Positions 33,818 through 44,394 are shown, numbered from the stretch's first letter. The stretch: DNA of 56,704 nucleotides from Dimorphilus gyrociliatus (GCA_904063045.1 CAJFCJ010000107.1:1-56704); one strand, 5' to 3'. Numbers and translations are program-made. Notes: generated by a model not told the origin, from the letters alone.

Positions 33818-33877
33818 CCTAACCCATAACCCTTACCAAACCCTAACCCTAAACCTAACCCTAACCTAACCCTAACC
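33818..33877. repeat. Telomeric stretch (C strand) between PLE-A R3 and PLE-B R1
   Basis: CCCTAA-type units with CCTAAC variants. It is the inverse of 14414-14473 and is followed by the same truncated PLE-B sequence (GGAACATTAAAC). Confidence 0.92.
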
Positions 33878-34038
33878 GGAACATTAAACAAAACATTATA
33901 TCAAATGCCCTGGAAAATCACACACTGGAAATGTATAAGACAATAACAGCCTATAAAATAGCTAACACCTCAAGAAAATTACTTGTCAATAAAGAAGTGG
34001 ATGAGATTATGGAAGCCTATGTTCAAAAATATCTAAAA
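33878..34038 (+). pseudogene. PLE-B RT-EN, C-terminal fragment, copy R1
   Basis: Fifty-odd codons of the RT-EN tail (NHTLEMYKTI...EAYVQKYL) stop at the n. No catalytic motif is included. It carries the same ATTATATC variant as the left fragment at 14226-14413. Confidence 0.82.
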
Positions 34039-34114
34039 NTTTGGTTCAAGGAAAGTTAGAAACATAATAGTATTTGCAGAAGACAAATAAGACCTACTAG
34101 AACCAAAGCAGAAA

Positions 34115-34678
34115 ACAACAAAGACATAAAAATAGAAAATAAATATGTGATTGTCTTTTAAGAAAAGTTAGGTGAGTGTAAACAACCTAAACATTAACCT
34201 TACAGAAAATCTTGAGGTTGACCTACCCAACCTGTATGATGGTGGCCCTCACTACTCCATCTTAACAAACACCACCAATAAAGTTATTATGATTGATGAG
34301 AGGATGGTAAATGACCTTAGAATGCAGGTTATCCAACAACAAAAGGAGATTGAAAATCAGAGGAAAATCATTGAGCAACAAAGAGAGGAAATGGGAAAAC
34401 TAAAACTAAACAACAACATATTCACTTGGAATATAAAAGAAGCAGGTACACTTGTCTTCACACCCAACTCTCAAACACAGAGAAATAACAACATCACCCT
34501 AGTAAATCAGAACAACTCAGAGGATACTACTGATACCAGTGATGAAGAAGTGGAATTTATGCAAATGCATAGTCCCAAGACCTTCCAACCTACAAAAAGA
34601 ACATCTGACTTTAACCTTTTTGAGAATGAAGAGGTCAGCCCACCTAAAAAACATTCACTAAAAACCAATAGTAACTAA
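34115..34678 (+). pseudogene. PLE-B ORF-3 lacking the cysteine domain, copy R1
   Basis: The coding sequence resumes at about codon 133 of the intact protein and runs in frame from about 34,172 to TAA 34676-34678, preserving the glutamine-rich coiled coil and acidic segment. The promoter-like motif, start codon and cysteine domain are missing owing to the deletion shared with the other plus-strand PLE-B copies. Two further 1-nt losses lie near 34,147 and 34,170. Confidence 0.78.
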
Positions 34679-34940
34679 CCTATGTTCTTTATGAAGGTGT
34701 CTATGAAAAATAATAAAACTTACCCAAAAAAATAATCAAAGTTCTATTGTATAACCCTCATTACTATACCTTACTATAAACATAGAGGGCAGCACATATA
34801 TAATAATAATACATGTACAGTCCTATTTGTTGGTGTGTGTGTATATATATTGTAAAGATGGCGCCACTACAATATAGAGGGCACCACCTATGTAATGTAA
34901 AACATATAAAAGCCATAACAATTCAACAAACTCCCATTAT

Positions 34941-34980
34941 ATTACCTGATGAAGACCAGTGATGGTCGAAACGTTGTAAT
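34941..34980 (+). ncRNA. Hammerhead-ribozyme-like motif, PLE-B copy R1
   Basis: Same 40-nt motif as at 12642-12681, with ATTAC/GTAAT stem I and GACC/GGTC stem II intact. Confidence 0.75.
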
Positions 34981-35110
34981 TTTATTAAAATAAACTTTTA
35001 ATTGAAAAATAATACATGTGACTTCAGTTAATTATTATAAAGGAACAAAGGATCTACTTGACAGTCTCCTAATCTATCATAGATATCAAACACTATAATT
35101 AGTGTACAAA

Positions 35111-35520
35111 TAAGGAAAGGTCAAAAGTAACCTCTTATTAAAAGGAAAGGTGTAAACTCACCTCACCCAAAGGAGATAGGTCAAATTCACATATTCTCAA
35201 TTGTAGACTTGCTCCTAACCCTTGAAAGAAGACCCCACCTACCAAAGATACTAAACTAAACTCATAAGTTAGACAAGGATAGACTGGAACTAACCCTCCC
35301 CCAACAAGAAAGATAAGGAAAGGTTAAAAGTAACCTCTTATTAAAAGGAAAGGGGTAAACTCACCTCACCCAAAGGGGACAGGTCCATTTCATATTATAT
35401 ACTTGCTCCTAACCCTTGAAAGAATACCCCACCTACTAAAGACACTAAAACCAAAATCATAAGTTAGACAAAAGGAAAAACTGGAACTCACCTTCCCCCA
35501 ACAAGACAGGTCAACCAGTT
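35111..35520 (+). repeat. 203-bp tandem duplication in the PLE-B 3' region, copy R1
   Basis: Direct copies start at TAAGGAAAGG 35111 and 35314. Equivalent pairs are at 39838/40041 and 44564/44767. Both copies retain AAAAGTAACCTCTTATTAAA and end near CTGGAACT, but have diverged at many bases, so the duplication is older than the near-identical tandem units. Confidence 0.85.
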
Positions 35521-35631
35521 CCTACAAAATACAATCATCAAAATCTGATCCAGGAGTGTTTTGTGAGTGGCCCCAATCCTAACCAAACCTAAACCCTAAC
35601 CTGCCCAGGACAGACATTCAAGATCAGTAAG

Positions 35632-36411
35632 ATGAATAGTGGATACCAATTAAGAAAAAGGAGATATAATAATCAAGACAATGGGAATCTTTATAATAAA
35701 AGAAAATACACACACCAGAATAGATCCAAAGCTATAAATGAGACTTCAGAGACAGAACAACCCAATCCAAGGTTTAAAGGTCAACTTTCTGATATTGAGA
35801 AAGGTTTAACAAAAACCATTACCAGTACTTTTAACCTAACACACCATTTAAATAATTTACAAGCTAATAACCCATGGATTACTAGAGCAATGGATATTAT
35901 TGACAACATACATATTACTGGTGGACCCATAACAGGTGATAGACAACTTAGATTACAAGAAATTACAAATAAATGGGCCCAAGAAATTAACAAAGAAGTC
36001 ATTAATGAAACTTCTGACAGGTTAGCAGAGGTCAAATCAAAAATACAGGAACAAATGGGAAAGTTTGAACAAGCGGACCTCAACAAAGCAATGGAGGTTG
36101 CTAACACAAGAACTTACCAAAAATATGGTCTCAAAACAAATTGGATGGCTATGAAGGAGGAAGCTGAAGATATCACCAAGAAATTAAAACTTAAATTTAC
36201 TGATGATTTGAGATTGAAATTCATAAGAAGAATACAGGATGCCAACAAAACTGACCTTCCTACAATGGAAAAGGTCAAACATAAAAAGGATAGACAGAAA
36301 AAGGTTGACCACAACCAACAAAGAAAAACAGAACTTACAGTAATGGCCAAGAAAATTGATGCTCTTATAGATCTTATGAAGGAGGCTATGACACCTATTC
36401 CAAAAAACTAA
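35632..36411 (+). CDS. PLE-B ORF-1: basic, coiled-coil protein of unknown function
   Basis: This 259-residue protein starts 30 nt after the unit's 5' boundary. The N-terminus is basic (QLRKRRYNN, KRKYTHQNRSK) and could be a nuclear localisation or RNA-binding segment. The region around residues 90-105 (MDIIDNIHITGGP) is the best match to PLE-A ORF-1. Residues about 120-250 are rich in K, E, Q and L with coiled-coil character and end in lysine-rich stretches (KVKHKKDRQKK). No zinc knuckle, RRM or enzymatic motif is seen. The stop is 38 nt before the RT-EN ATG, in a different frame, so RT-EN would need reinitiation or its own start. By analogy with first ORFs of other retroelements it may bind element RNA; that is inference. 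Confidence 0.8.
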   Translation: MNSGYQLRKRRYNNQDNGNLYNKRKYTHQNRSKAINETSETEQPNPRFKGQLSDIEKGLTKTITSTFNLTHHLNNLQANNPWITRAMDIIDNIHITGGPITGDRQLRLQEITNKWAQEINKEVINETSDRLAEVKSKIQEQMGKFEQADLNKAMEVANTRTYQKYGLKTNWMAMKEEAEDITKKLKLKFTDDLRLKFIRRIQDANKTDLPTMEKVKHKKDRQKKVDHNQQRKTELTVMAKKIDALIDLMKEAMTPIPKN

Positions 36412-36449
36412 CCTCTCAAAATGTTCAAAAGAATAATAAGCATAACACA

Positions 36450-38728
36450 ATGATTTTAAACTTATGTAAGAATTTAGAAATTAATAAAACTGTTGAATTG
36501 CATTTAAATAAAGGCTTTGGTTTTGCATGGAATTTCACACACAAACAATGGATTTTACTAATGATACAAGGTACACTAGACTATTCAGTAAAATGGATGT
36601 CAATTTTTAAAAAAGGAGGTGCACCTTTGTTTAGAAACTCAGGTCTTAACAGAAAACTGAAAATAACAGATAAACCAAAAAAGGACCTGACTAAACTCAT
36701 TGAAGACTTGGAAAATTTCTTTGTATCTGATATTCCTGAAATCAAATATATGGCACATGATACAATCCATACAATACATAGGATCATCAAAACAAAAACC
36801 AGACCTCTACATGATAACAAAGGTGTGACAGTTATCAAAGACTTCATACAAAAAACACCAGAAATAATTATTAAACCAGCGGACAAAGGCAATAGAATGG
36901 TTATAATGTCCAAGGAGGATTATGTTTATGAGGCAATGGTACAACTGACAGATACAAACACATATAAGATTGTACAAAACAGACCCAGCAAAGAACAATG
37001 GGAATATATTAATACTCTCTTAACTAAACTAAAAGAGGGAGGTCATATCAATAACTCCACAATGACACTACTAAAACCAGAAAACAATGATGGCAATAGA
37101 AAATTCTATCTTTTACCCAAAATTCACAAACCTACTGAGTCCTGGAGAATACCTAATGTTATCCCAAAAGGTCGGCCTGTAGTGAGCTACTGTGGCTCTG
37201 ACCTCTATATGATTAGTAAATTCATTGACTTCCACCTCCAACATCTGGCAAAACTGACCTCAACATACATAAAAAATACAGAACACCTCATTGAGAAAAT
37301 AAAGGTCATCAAGAATTGGAATAACAGAATTATTCTAACAGCAGATGTGGAAGCACTATACCCTAGCATAGACCCAATATGGGGATACAAGCTGTTAGAA
37401 AGTTCATGCAGGAACACAAAGAAACTAACAGACCTGATGCAATAATATTAGACCTCTTATGGATATGCCTGAACAATAATGACTTTACCTTTGGTAACAC
37501 AAGATTCCTACAAATAAAGGGAACAGCTATGGGTGCACCTTTTAGCCCCTCGTATGCCAATATTGTACTCAACACATGGGAACAACCAATCATAAATAAA
37601 TATAAAAATGACCTCATCTATTTTGGCAGGTACATTGATGACATAATTATAATTTCAGAGGTCAATACTGACCTCACCAACCTTAAAGAAGAATTAAACA
37701 CAAAAAACAACAATATTAAACTACAATGGTCTTCCAACCCCAAAGAAGTTGAATTTCTGGATCTTAAAATTATGCTACATGGTGACACTATACAATGGCA
37801 CACTTTTTTTAAGGAAACAGATTCAAGGAAACTAATCCCAACCAACAGCAACCACCCAAAACACACCTTCACAGGCACACTTCTGAGCCAACTTATCAGG
37901 TATGACAGAAATTGTAGCCTAGAAGCTGTGGCCATACAACAATTTAAAGACTTAATCAAAATCAACAAAGAAGGTGGATACACTAAAACAATGGAAAGGA
38001 ATGTTATCAGAAAATGGAAGACTAAAAAAGTTAATTACAACAAGGAAACTTACACAATTAATAAATGTAACTCTACCAAATGTGACACCTGCAAAAGGTT
38101 AGAACAAACACCTAAAGTATTTGATAGAATGAAGGTCAACTACATCGATCTGAGAGGGACATACTCATGTAACTCAAAAGGAGTCATTTACATCTTACAA
38201 TGCTCACTTTGCAATATGTTATATGTAGGTATGACTACAGATAGTATCAAAAGCAGATGGGGTACCCATAACCTGGCATTTAGGAATAAAGTCAACAGAC
38301 CTGTATATTTGCATATGAATGAACATAACATAAAAAAATTTAGGATTTACATCGCTAGACAAATACCCAATAGCATAAAAGAGAATAATATAACAACATG
38401 GCTAATGAGAGAGGAATGCACAATAATTAACAAACTGGATACAATTTACCCCAGAGGCCTTAACAGACATGAAGGTTTTACTTGTAGAGAAAAAACACCT
38501 CTTATTCTTCCTCAACAACAAACCACACAGGAATGGGCCTGGAACATTAAACAAAACATTACATCAAATGCCCTGGAAAATCACACACTGGAAATGTATA
38601 AGACAATAACAGCCTATAAAATAGCTAACACCTCAAGAAAATTACTTGTCAATAAAGAAGTGGATGAGATTATGGAAGCCTATGTTCAAAAATATCTAAA
38701 AACCATTCAAAACACAGAAACTAAATAA
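36450..38728 (+). pseudogene. PLE-B RT-EN, copy R2, one missing G
   Basis: Identical in extent to the intact gene at 41177-43456 (759 codons). A single G is missing from a G run at about 37,380 (ATATGGGGATAC against ATATGGGGGATAC), just after motif A. The gene is therefore open as 36450-37445 and 37379-38728. All catalytic residues are present. A lone homopolymer difference between otherwise near-identical tandem copies is probably a sequencing or assembly error. Confidence 0.88.
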
Positions 38729-38817
38729 ACACCTTTCATAACAGAAGAAGGTTAAACATAACCTTTGGTTCAAGGGAAAGGTTAGAAACATAATAGTATG
38801 TTGCAGAAGACAAATAA

Positions 38818-39408
38818 GGACCTACTAGAACCAAAGCAGAAAACAACAAAGACATAAAAATAGAAAATAAATATGGTGATTGTCTTTTAAGAAAAGTTGA
38901 GGTGAGTGTAAACAACCTAAACATTAACCTTACAGAAAATCTTGAGGTTGACCTACCCAACCTGTATGATGGTGGCCCTCACTACTCCATCTTAACAAAC
39001 ACCACCAATAAAGTTATTATGATTGATGAGAGGATGGTAAATGACCTTAGAATGCAGGTTATCCAACAACAAAAGGAGATTGAAAATCAGAGGAAAATCA
39101 TTGAGCAACAAAGAGAGGAAATGGGAAAACTAAAACTAAACAACAACATATTCACTTGGAATATAAAAGAAGCAGGTACACTTGTCTTCACACCCAACTC
39201 TCAAACACAGAGAAATAACAACATCACCCTAGTAAATCAGAACAACTCAGAGGATACTACTGATACCAGTGATGAAGAAGTGGAATTTATGCAAATGCAT
39301 AGTCCCAAGACCTTCCAACCTACAAAAAGAACATCTGACTTTAACCTTTTTGAGAATGAAGAGGTCAGCCCACCTAAAAAACATTCACTAAAAACCAATA
39401 GTAACTAA
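38818..39408 (+). pseudogene. PLE-B ORF-3 lacking the cysteine domain, copy R2
   Basis: The frame is open from just after a TAA (38815-38817) to TAA 39406-39408, but contains no ATG before the region matching codon 133 of the intact protein. About 603 bp present in copy L (13,509-14,112) are absent. They hold the TATA-like motif, the start codon and the whole cysteine/HM domain. The deletion point is GCAGAA/AACAACAAAG at about 38,838-38,842, with two bases of microhomology. The coiled coil, acidic part and C-terminal PPKKH remain. Translation would need a non-AUG start or an upstream fusion, so I call it a pseudogene. Confidence 0.8.
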
Positions 39409-39668
39409 CCTATGTTCTTTATGAAGGTGTCTATGAAAAATAATAAAACTTACCCAAAAAAATAATCAAAGTTCTATTGTATAACCCTCATTACTATACC
39501 TTACTATAAACATAGAGGGCAGCACATATATAATAATAATACATGTACAGTCCTATTTGTTGGTGTGTGTGTATATATTGTAAAGATGGCGCCACTACAA
39601 TATAGAGGGCACCACCTATGTAATGTAAAACATATAAAAGCCATAACAATTCAACAAACTCCCATTAT

Positions 39669-39708
39669 ATTACCTGATGAAGACCAGTGATGGTCGAAAC
39701 GTTGTAAT
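39669..39708 (+). ncRNA. Hammerhead-ribozyme-like motif, PLE-B copy R2
   Basis: Identical to the other PLE-B copies. If active in a transcript of the tandem array, cleavage here and at 34,976 would release RNAs of one unit length. Confidence 0.75.
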
Positions 39709-40358
39709 TTTATTAAAATAAACTTTTAATTGAAAATAATACATGTGACTTCAGTTAATTATTATAAAGGAACAAAGGATCTACTTGACAGTCTCCTAAT
39801 CTATCATAGATATCAAACACTATAATTAGTGTACAAATAAGGAAAGGTCAAAAGTAACCTCTTATTAAAAGGAAAGGTGTAAACTCACCTCACCCAAAGG
39901 AGATAGGTCAAATTCACATATTCTCAATTGTAGACTTGCTCCTAACCCTTGAAAGAAGACCCCACCTACCAAAGATACTAAACTAAACTCATAAGTTAGA
40001 CAAGGATAGACTGGAACTAACCCTCCCCCAACAAGAAAGATAAGGAAAGGTTAAAAGTAACCTCTTATTAAAAGGAAAGGGGTAAACTCACCTCACCCAA
40101 AGGGGACAGGTCCATTTCATATTATATACTTGCTCCTAACCCTTGAAAGAATACCCCACCTACTAAAGACACTAAAACCAAAATCATAAGTTAGACAAAA
40201 GGAAAAACTGGAACTCACCTTCCCCCAACAAGACAGGTCAAACAGTTCCTACAAAATACAATCATCAAAATCTGATCCAGGAGTGTTTTGTGAGTGGCCC
40301 CAATCCTAACCAAACCTAAACCCTAACCTGCCCAGGACAGACATTCAAGATCAGTAAG

Positions 40359-41138
40359 ATGAATAGTGGATACCAATTAAGAAAAAGGAGATATAATAAT
40401 CAAGACAATGGGAATCTTTATAATAAAAGAAAATACACACACCAGAATAGATCCAAAGCTATAAATGAGACTTCAGAGACAGAACAACCCAATCCAAGGT
40501 TTAAAGGTCAACTTTCTGATATTGAGAAAGGTTTAACAAAAACCATTACCAGTACTTTTAACCTAACACACCATTTAAATAATTTACAAGCTAATAACCC
40601 ATGGATTACTAGAGCAATGGATATTATTGACAACATACATATTACTGGTGGACCCATAACAGGTGATAGACAACTTAGATTACAAGAAATTACAAATAAA
40701 TGGGCCCAAGAAATTAACAAAGAAGTCATTAATGAAACTTCTGACAGGTTAGCAGAGGTCAAATCAAAAATACAGGAACAAATGGGAAAGTTTGAACAAG
40801 CGGACCTCAACAAAGCAATGGAGGTTGCTAACACAAGAACTTACCAAAAATATGGTCTCAAAACAAATTGGATGGCTATGAAGGAGGAAGCTGAAGATAT
40901 CACCAAGAAATTAAAACTTAAATTTACTGATGATTTGAGATTGAAATTCATAAGAAGAATACAGGATGCCAACAAAACTGACCTTCCTACAATGGAAAAG
41001 GTCAAACATAAAAAGGATAGACAGAAAAAGGTTGACCACAACCAACAAAGAAAAACAGAACTTACAGTAATGGCCAAGAAAATTGATGCTCTTATAGATC
41101 TTATGAAGGAGGCTATGACACCTATTCCAAAAAACTAA
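40359..41138 (+). CDS. PLE-B ORF-1, copy R3 (intact)
   Basis: This 259-residue protein is identical in translation to the one at 35632-36411: basic N-terminus, helical charged body, no recognised domain. It is the first of three ORFs in the unit; the stop at 41136-41138 lies 38 nt before the RT-EN ATG. Confidence 0.8.
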   Translation: MNSGYQLRKRRYNNQDNGNLYNKRKYTHQNRSKAINETSETEQPNPRFKGQLSDIEKGLTKTITSTFNLTHHLNNLQANNPWITRAMDIIDNIHITGGPITGDRQLRLQEITNKWAQEINKEVINETSDRLAEVKSKIQEQMGKFEQADLNKAMEVANTRTYQKYGLKTNWMAMKEEAEDITKKLKLKFTDDLRLKFIRRIQDANKTDLPTMEKVKHKKDRQKKVDHNQQRKTELTVMAKKIDALIDLMKEAMTPIPKN

Positions 41139-41176
41139 CCTCTCAAAATGTTCAAAAGAATAATAAGCATAACACA

Positions 41177-43456
41177 ATGATTTTAAACTTATGTAAGAAT
41201 TTAGAAATTAATAAAACTGTTGAATTGCATTTAAATAAAGGCTTTGGTTTTGCATGGAATTTCACACACAAACAATGGATTTTACTAATGATACAAGGTA
41301 CACTAGACTATTCAGTAAAATGGATGTCAATTTTTAAAAAAGGAGGTGCACCTTTGTTTAGAAACTCAGGTCTTAACAGAAAACTGAAAATAACAGATAA
41401 ACCAAAAAAGGACCTGACTAAACTCATTGAAGACTTGGAAAATTTCTTTGTATCTGATATTCCTGAAATCAAATATATGGCACATGATACAATCCATACA
41501 ATACATAGGATCATCAAAACAAAAACCAGACCTCTACATGATAACAAAGGTGTGACAGTTATCAAAGACTTCATACAAAAAACACCAGAAATAATTATTA
41601 AACCAGCGGACAAAGGCAATAGAATGGTTATAATGTCCAAGGAGGATTATGTTTATGAGGCAATGGTACAACTGACAGATACAAACACATATAAGATTGT
41701 ACAAAACAGACCCAGCAAAGAACAATGGGAATATATTAATACTCTCTTAACTAAACTAAAAGAGGGAGGTCATATCAATAACTCCACAATGACACTACTA
41801 AAACCAGAAAACAATGATGGCAATAGAAAATTCTATCTTTTACCCAAAATTCACAAACCTACTGAGTCCTGGAGAATACCTAATGTTATCCCAAAAGGTC
41901 GGCCTGTAGTGAGCTACTGTGGCTCTGACCTCTATATGATTAGTAAATTCATTGACTTCCACCTCCAACATCTGGCAAAACTGACCTCAACATACATAAA
42001 AAATACAGAACACCTCATTGAGAAAATAAAGGTCATCAAGAATTGGAATAACAGAATTATTCTAACAGCAGATGTGGAAGCACTATACCCTAGCATAGAC
42101 CCAATATGGGGGATACAAGCTGTTAGAAAGTTCATGCAGGAACACAAAGAAACTAACAGACCTGATGCAATAATATTAGACCTCTTATGGATATGCCTGA
42201 ACAATAATGACTTTACCTTTGGTAACACAAGATTCCTACAAATAAAGGGAACAGCTATGGGTGCACCTTTTAGCCCCTCGTATGCCAATATTGTACTCAA
42301 CACATGGGAACAACCAATCATAAATAAATATAAAAATGACCTCATCTATTTTGGCAGGTACATTGATGACATAATTATAATTTCAGAGGTCAATACTGAC
42401 CTCACCAACCTTAAAGAAGAATTAAACACAAAAAACAACAATATTAAACTACAATGGTCTTCCAACCCCAAAGAAGTTGAATTTCTGGATCTTAAAATTA
42501 TGCTACATGGTGACACTATACAATGGCACACTTTTTTTAAGGAAACAGATTCAAGGAAACTAATCCCAACCAACAGCAACCACCCAAAACACACCTTCAC
42601 AGGCACACTTCTGAGCCAACTTATCAGGTATGACAGAAATTGTAGCCTAGAAGCTGTGGCCATACAACAATTTAAAGACTTAATCAAAATCAACAAAGAA
42701 GGTGGATACACTAAAACAATGGAAAGGAATGTTATCAGAAAATGGAAGACTAAAAAAGTTAATTACAACAAGGAAACTTACACAATTAATAAATGTAACT
42801 CTACCAAATGTGACACCTGCAAAAGGTTAGAACAAACACCTAAAGTATTTGATAGAATGAAGGTCAACTACATCGATCTGAGAGGGACATACTCATGTAA
42901 CTCAAAAGGAGTCATTTACATCTTACAATGCTCACTTTGCAATATGTTATATGTAGGTATGACTACAGATAGTATCAAAAGCAGATGGGGTACCCATAAC
43001 CTGGCATTTAGGAATAAAGTCAACAGACCTGTATATTTGCATATGAATGAACATAACATAAAAAAATTTAGGATTTACATCGCTAGACAAATACCCAATA
43101 GCATAAAAGAGAATAATATAACAACATGGCTAATGAGAGAGGAATGCACAATAATTAACAAACTGGATACAATTTACCCCAGAGGCCTTAACAGACATGA
43201 AGGTTTTACTTGTAGAGAAAAAACACCTCTTATTCTTCCTCAACAACAAACCACACAGGAATGGGCCTGGAACATTAAACAAAACATTACATCAAATGCC
43301 CTGGAAAATCACACACTGGAAATGTATAAGACAATAACAGCCTATAAAATAGCTAACACCTCAAGAAAATTACTTGTCAATAAAGAAGTGGATGAGATTA
43401 TGGAAGCCTATGTTCAAAAATATCTAAAAACCATTCAAAACACAGAAACTAAATAA
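41177..43456 (+). CDS. PLE-B ORF-2: reverse transcriptase with C-terminal GIY-YIG endonuclease (intact)
   Basis: This 759-residue enzyme is uninterrupted. The N-terminal conserved PLE region (IIIKPADKGNRMVIMSKEDY) is at about 139-158. RT: RKFYLLPKIHKP near 217-228, motif A LTADVEALYPS (Asp at about 299), motif B IKGTAMGAPFSP near 355-366, motif C YIDD near 393-396, and the FLDL motif near 434. The endonuclease begins with C540-x4-C545-x2-C548 and C574-x10-C585-x2-C588. It has VIY (579-581) and YVG (592-594), RW near 603, HM-x2-H near 622, and a C-terminal E...YPRGLN region. PLE RTs are the closest relatives of telomerase RT. Here the enzyme sits in a telomere-attached array yet keeps a complete endonuclease, unlike the telomeric Athena and Coprina PLEs. 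It would act in the nucleus on element RNA annealed to a TTAGGG end. Confidence 0.95.
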   Translation: MILNLCKNLEINKTVELHLNKGFGFAWNFTHKQWILLMIQGTLDYSVKWMSIFKKGGAPLFRNSGLNRKLKITDKPKKDLTKLIEDLENFFVSDIPEIKYMAHDTIHTIHRIIKTKTRPLHDNKGVTVIKDFIQKTPEIIIKPADKGNRMVIMSKEDYVYEAMVQLTDTNTYKIVQNRPSKEQWEYINTLLTKLKEGGHINNSTMTLLKPENNDGNRKFYLLPKIHKPTESWRIPNVIPKGRPVVSYCGSDLYMISKFIDFHLQHLAKLTSTYIKNTEHLIEKIKVIKNWNNRIILTADVEALYPSIDPIWGIQAVRKFMQEHKETNRPDAIILDLLWICLNNNDFTFGNTRFLQIKGTAMGAPFSPSYANIVLNTWEQPIINKYKNDLIYFGRYIDDIIIISEVNTDLTNLKEELNTKNNNIKLQWSSNPKEVEFLDLKIMLHGDTIQWHTFFKETDSRKLIPTNSNHPKHTFTGTLLSQLIRYDRNCSLEAVAIQQFKDLIKINKEGGYTKTMERNVIRKWKTKKVNYNKETYTINKCNSTKCDTCKRLEQTPKVFDRMKVNYIDLRGTYSCNSKGVIYILQCSLCNMLYVGMTTDSIKSRWGTHNLAFRNKVNRPVYLHMNEHNIKKFRIYIARQIPNSIKENNITTWLMREECTIINKLDTIYPRGLNRHEGFTCREKTPLILPQQQTTQEWAWNIKQNITSNALENHTLEMYKTITAYKIANTSRKLLVNKEVDEIMEAYVQKYLKTIQNTETK

Positions 43457-43545
43457 ACACCTTTCATAACAGAAGAAGGTTAAACATAACCTTTGGTTCA
43501 AGGGAAAGGTTAGAAACATAATAGTATGTTGCAGAAGACAAATAA

Positions 43546-44118
43546 GGACCTACTAGAACCAAAGCAGAAAACAACAAAGACATAAAAATAGAAAATAAAT
43601 ATGGTGATTGTCTTTTAAGAAAAGTTGAGGTGAGTGTAAACAACCTAAACATTAACCTTACAGAAAATCTTGAGGTTGACCTACCCAACCTGTATGATGG
43701 TGGCCCTCACTACTCCATCTTAACAAACACCACCAATAAAGTTATTATGATTGATGAGAGGATGGTAAATGACCTTAGAATGCAGGTTATCCAACAACAA
43801 AAGGAGATTGAAAATCAGAGGAAAATCATTGAGCAACAAAGAGAGGAAATGGGAAAACTAAAACTAAACAACAACATATTCACTTGGAATATAAAAGAAG
43901 CAGGTACACTTGTCTTCACACCCAACTCTCAAACACAGAGAAATAACAACATCACCCTAGTAAATCAGAACAACTCAGAGGATACTACTGATACCAGTGA
44001 TGAAGAAGTGGAATTTATGCAAATGCATAGTCCCAAGACCTTCCAACCTACAAAAAGAACATCTGACTTTAACCTTTTGAGAATGAAGAGGTCAGCCCAC
44101 CTAAAAAACATTCACTAA
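43546..44118 (+). pseudogene. PLE-B ORF-3 lacking the cysteine domain, copy R3, with a frameshift
   Basis: The same N-terminal deletion as copy R2, with in addition one T missing in a T run at about 44,076, so the last residues are read in another frame and end at 44118. The coiled-coil region is intact. This is the copy nearest to the chromosome body. Confidence 0.78.
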
Positions 44119-44394
44119 AAACCAATAGTAACTAACCTATGTTCTTTATGAAGGTGTCTATGAAAAATAATAAAACTTACCCAAAAAATAATCAAAGTTC
44201 TATTGTATAACCCTCATTACTATACCTTACTATAAACATAGAGGGCAGCACATATATAATAATAATACATGTACAGTCCTATTTGTTGGTGTGTGTGTAT
44301 ATATTGTAAAGATGGCGCCACTACAATATAGAGGGCACCACCTATGTAATGTAAAACATATAAAAGCCATAACAATTCAACAAACTCCCATTAT

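Larger units (their letters stand above)
28622..33877 (+). mobile_element. PLE-A copy R3 (complete unit, noisy) ending in a telomeric stretch
   Basis: The unit starts at TACCCAGTACAGAC (28622) and its 3' end passes into about 60 bp of CCCTAA-type repeats (33818-33877) that join the 5'-truncated PLE-B copy. The junction is the exact reverse complement of the one at 14414-14473. Confidence 0.9.
33878..35601 (+). mobile_element. PLE-B copy R1, 5'-truncated, with an internal n
   Basis: The copy starts inside the RT-EN C-terminus at the same base as the left copy. At 34039 a single n replaces about 65 bp present in the other copies. After it comes ORF-3 lacking its N-terminal domain, a hammerhead-like motif and the duplicated 3' region ending in CCCTAACC at 35594-35601. 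The n probably marks a contig join between a noisy and a clean contig. Confidence 0.85.
35602..40328 (+). mobile_element. PLE-B copy R2 (full unit with deleted ORF-3 N-terminus)
   Basis: The unit is 4,727 bp, from TGCCCAGGACAGAC at 35602 to CCCTAACC at 40321-40328. It has intact ORF-1, RT-EN with one missing G, N-terminally deleted ORF-3, a hammerhead-like motif and the duplicated 3' region. It is almost identical to copy R3. Confidence 0.92.

Noticed and set aside
37379-37445. Two overlapping RT-EN ORFs in PLE-B R2 as a genuine split gene
   Set aside because: They differ from the intact tandem copy by one missing G in a G run.
38902-39408. A complete ORF-3 starting at GTG 38902
   Set aside because: The frame continues upstream without an ATG, and comparison with copy L shows that the true N-terminus is deleted; the GTG is internal.
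41308-42711. Long antisense frames inside RT-EN (for example 41932-42345) and the matching frames in other copies
   Set aside because: They mirror the coding strand of RT-EN, are hydrophobic and vary with the sense codons, so they are shadows.
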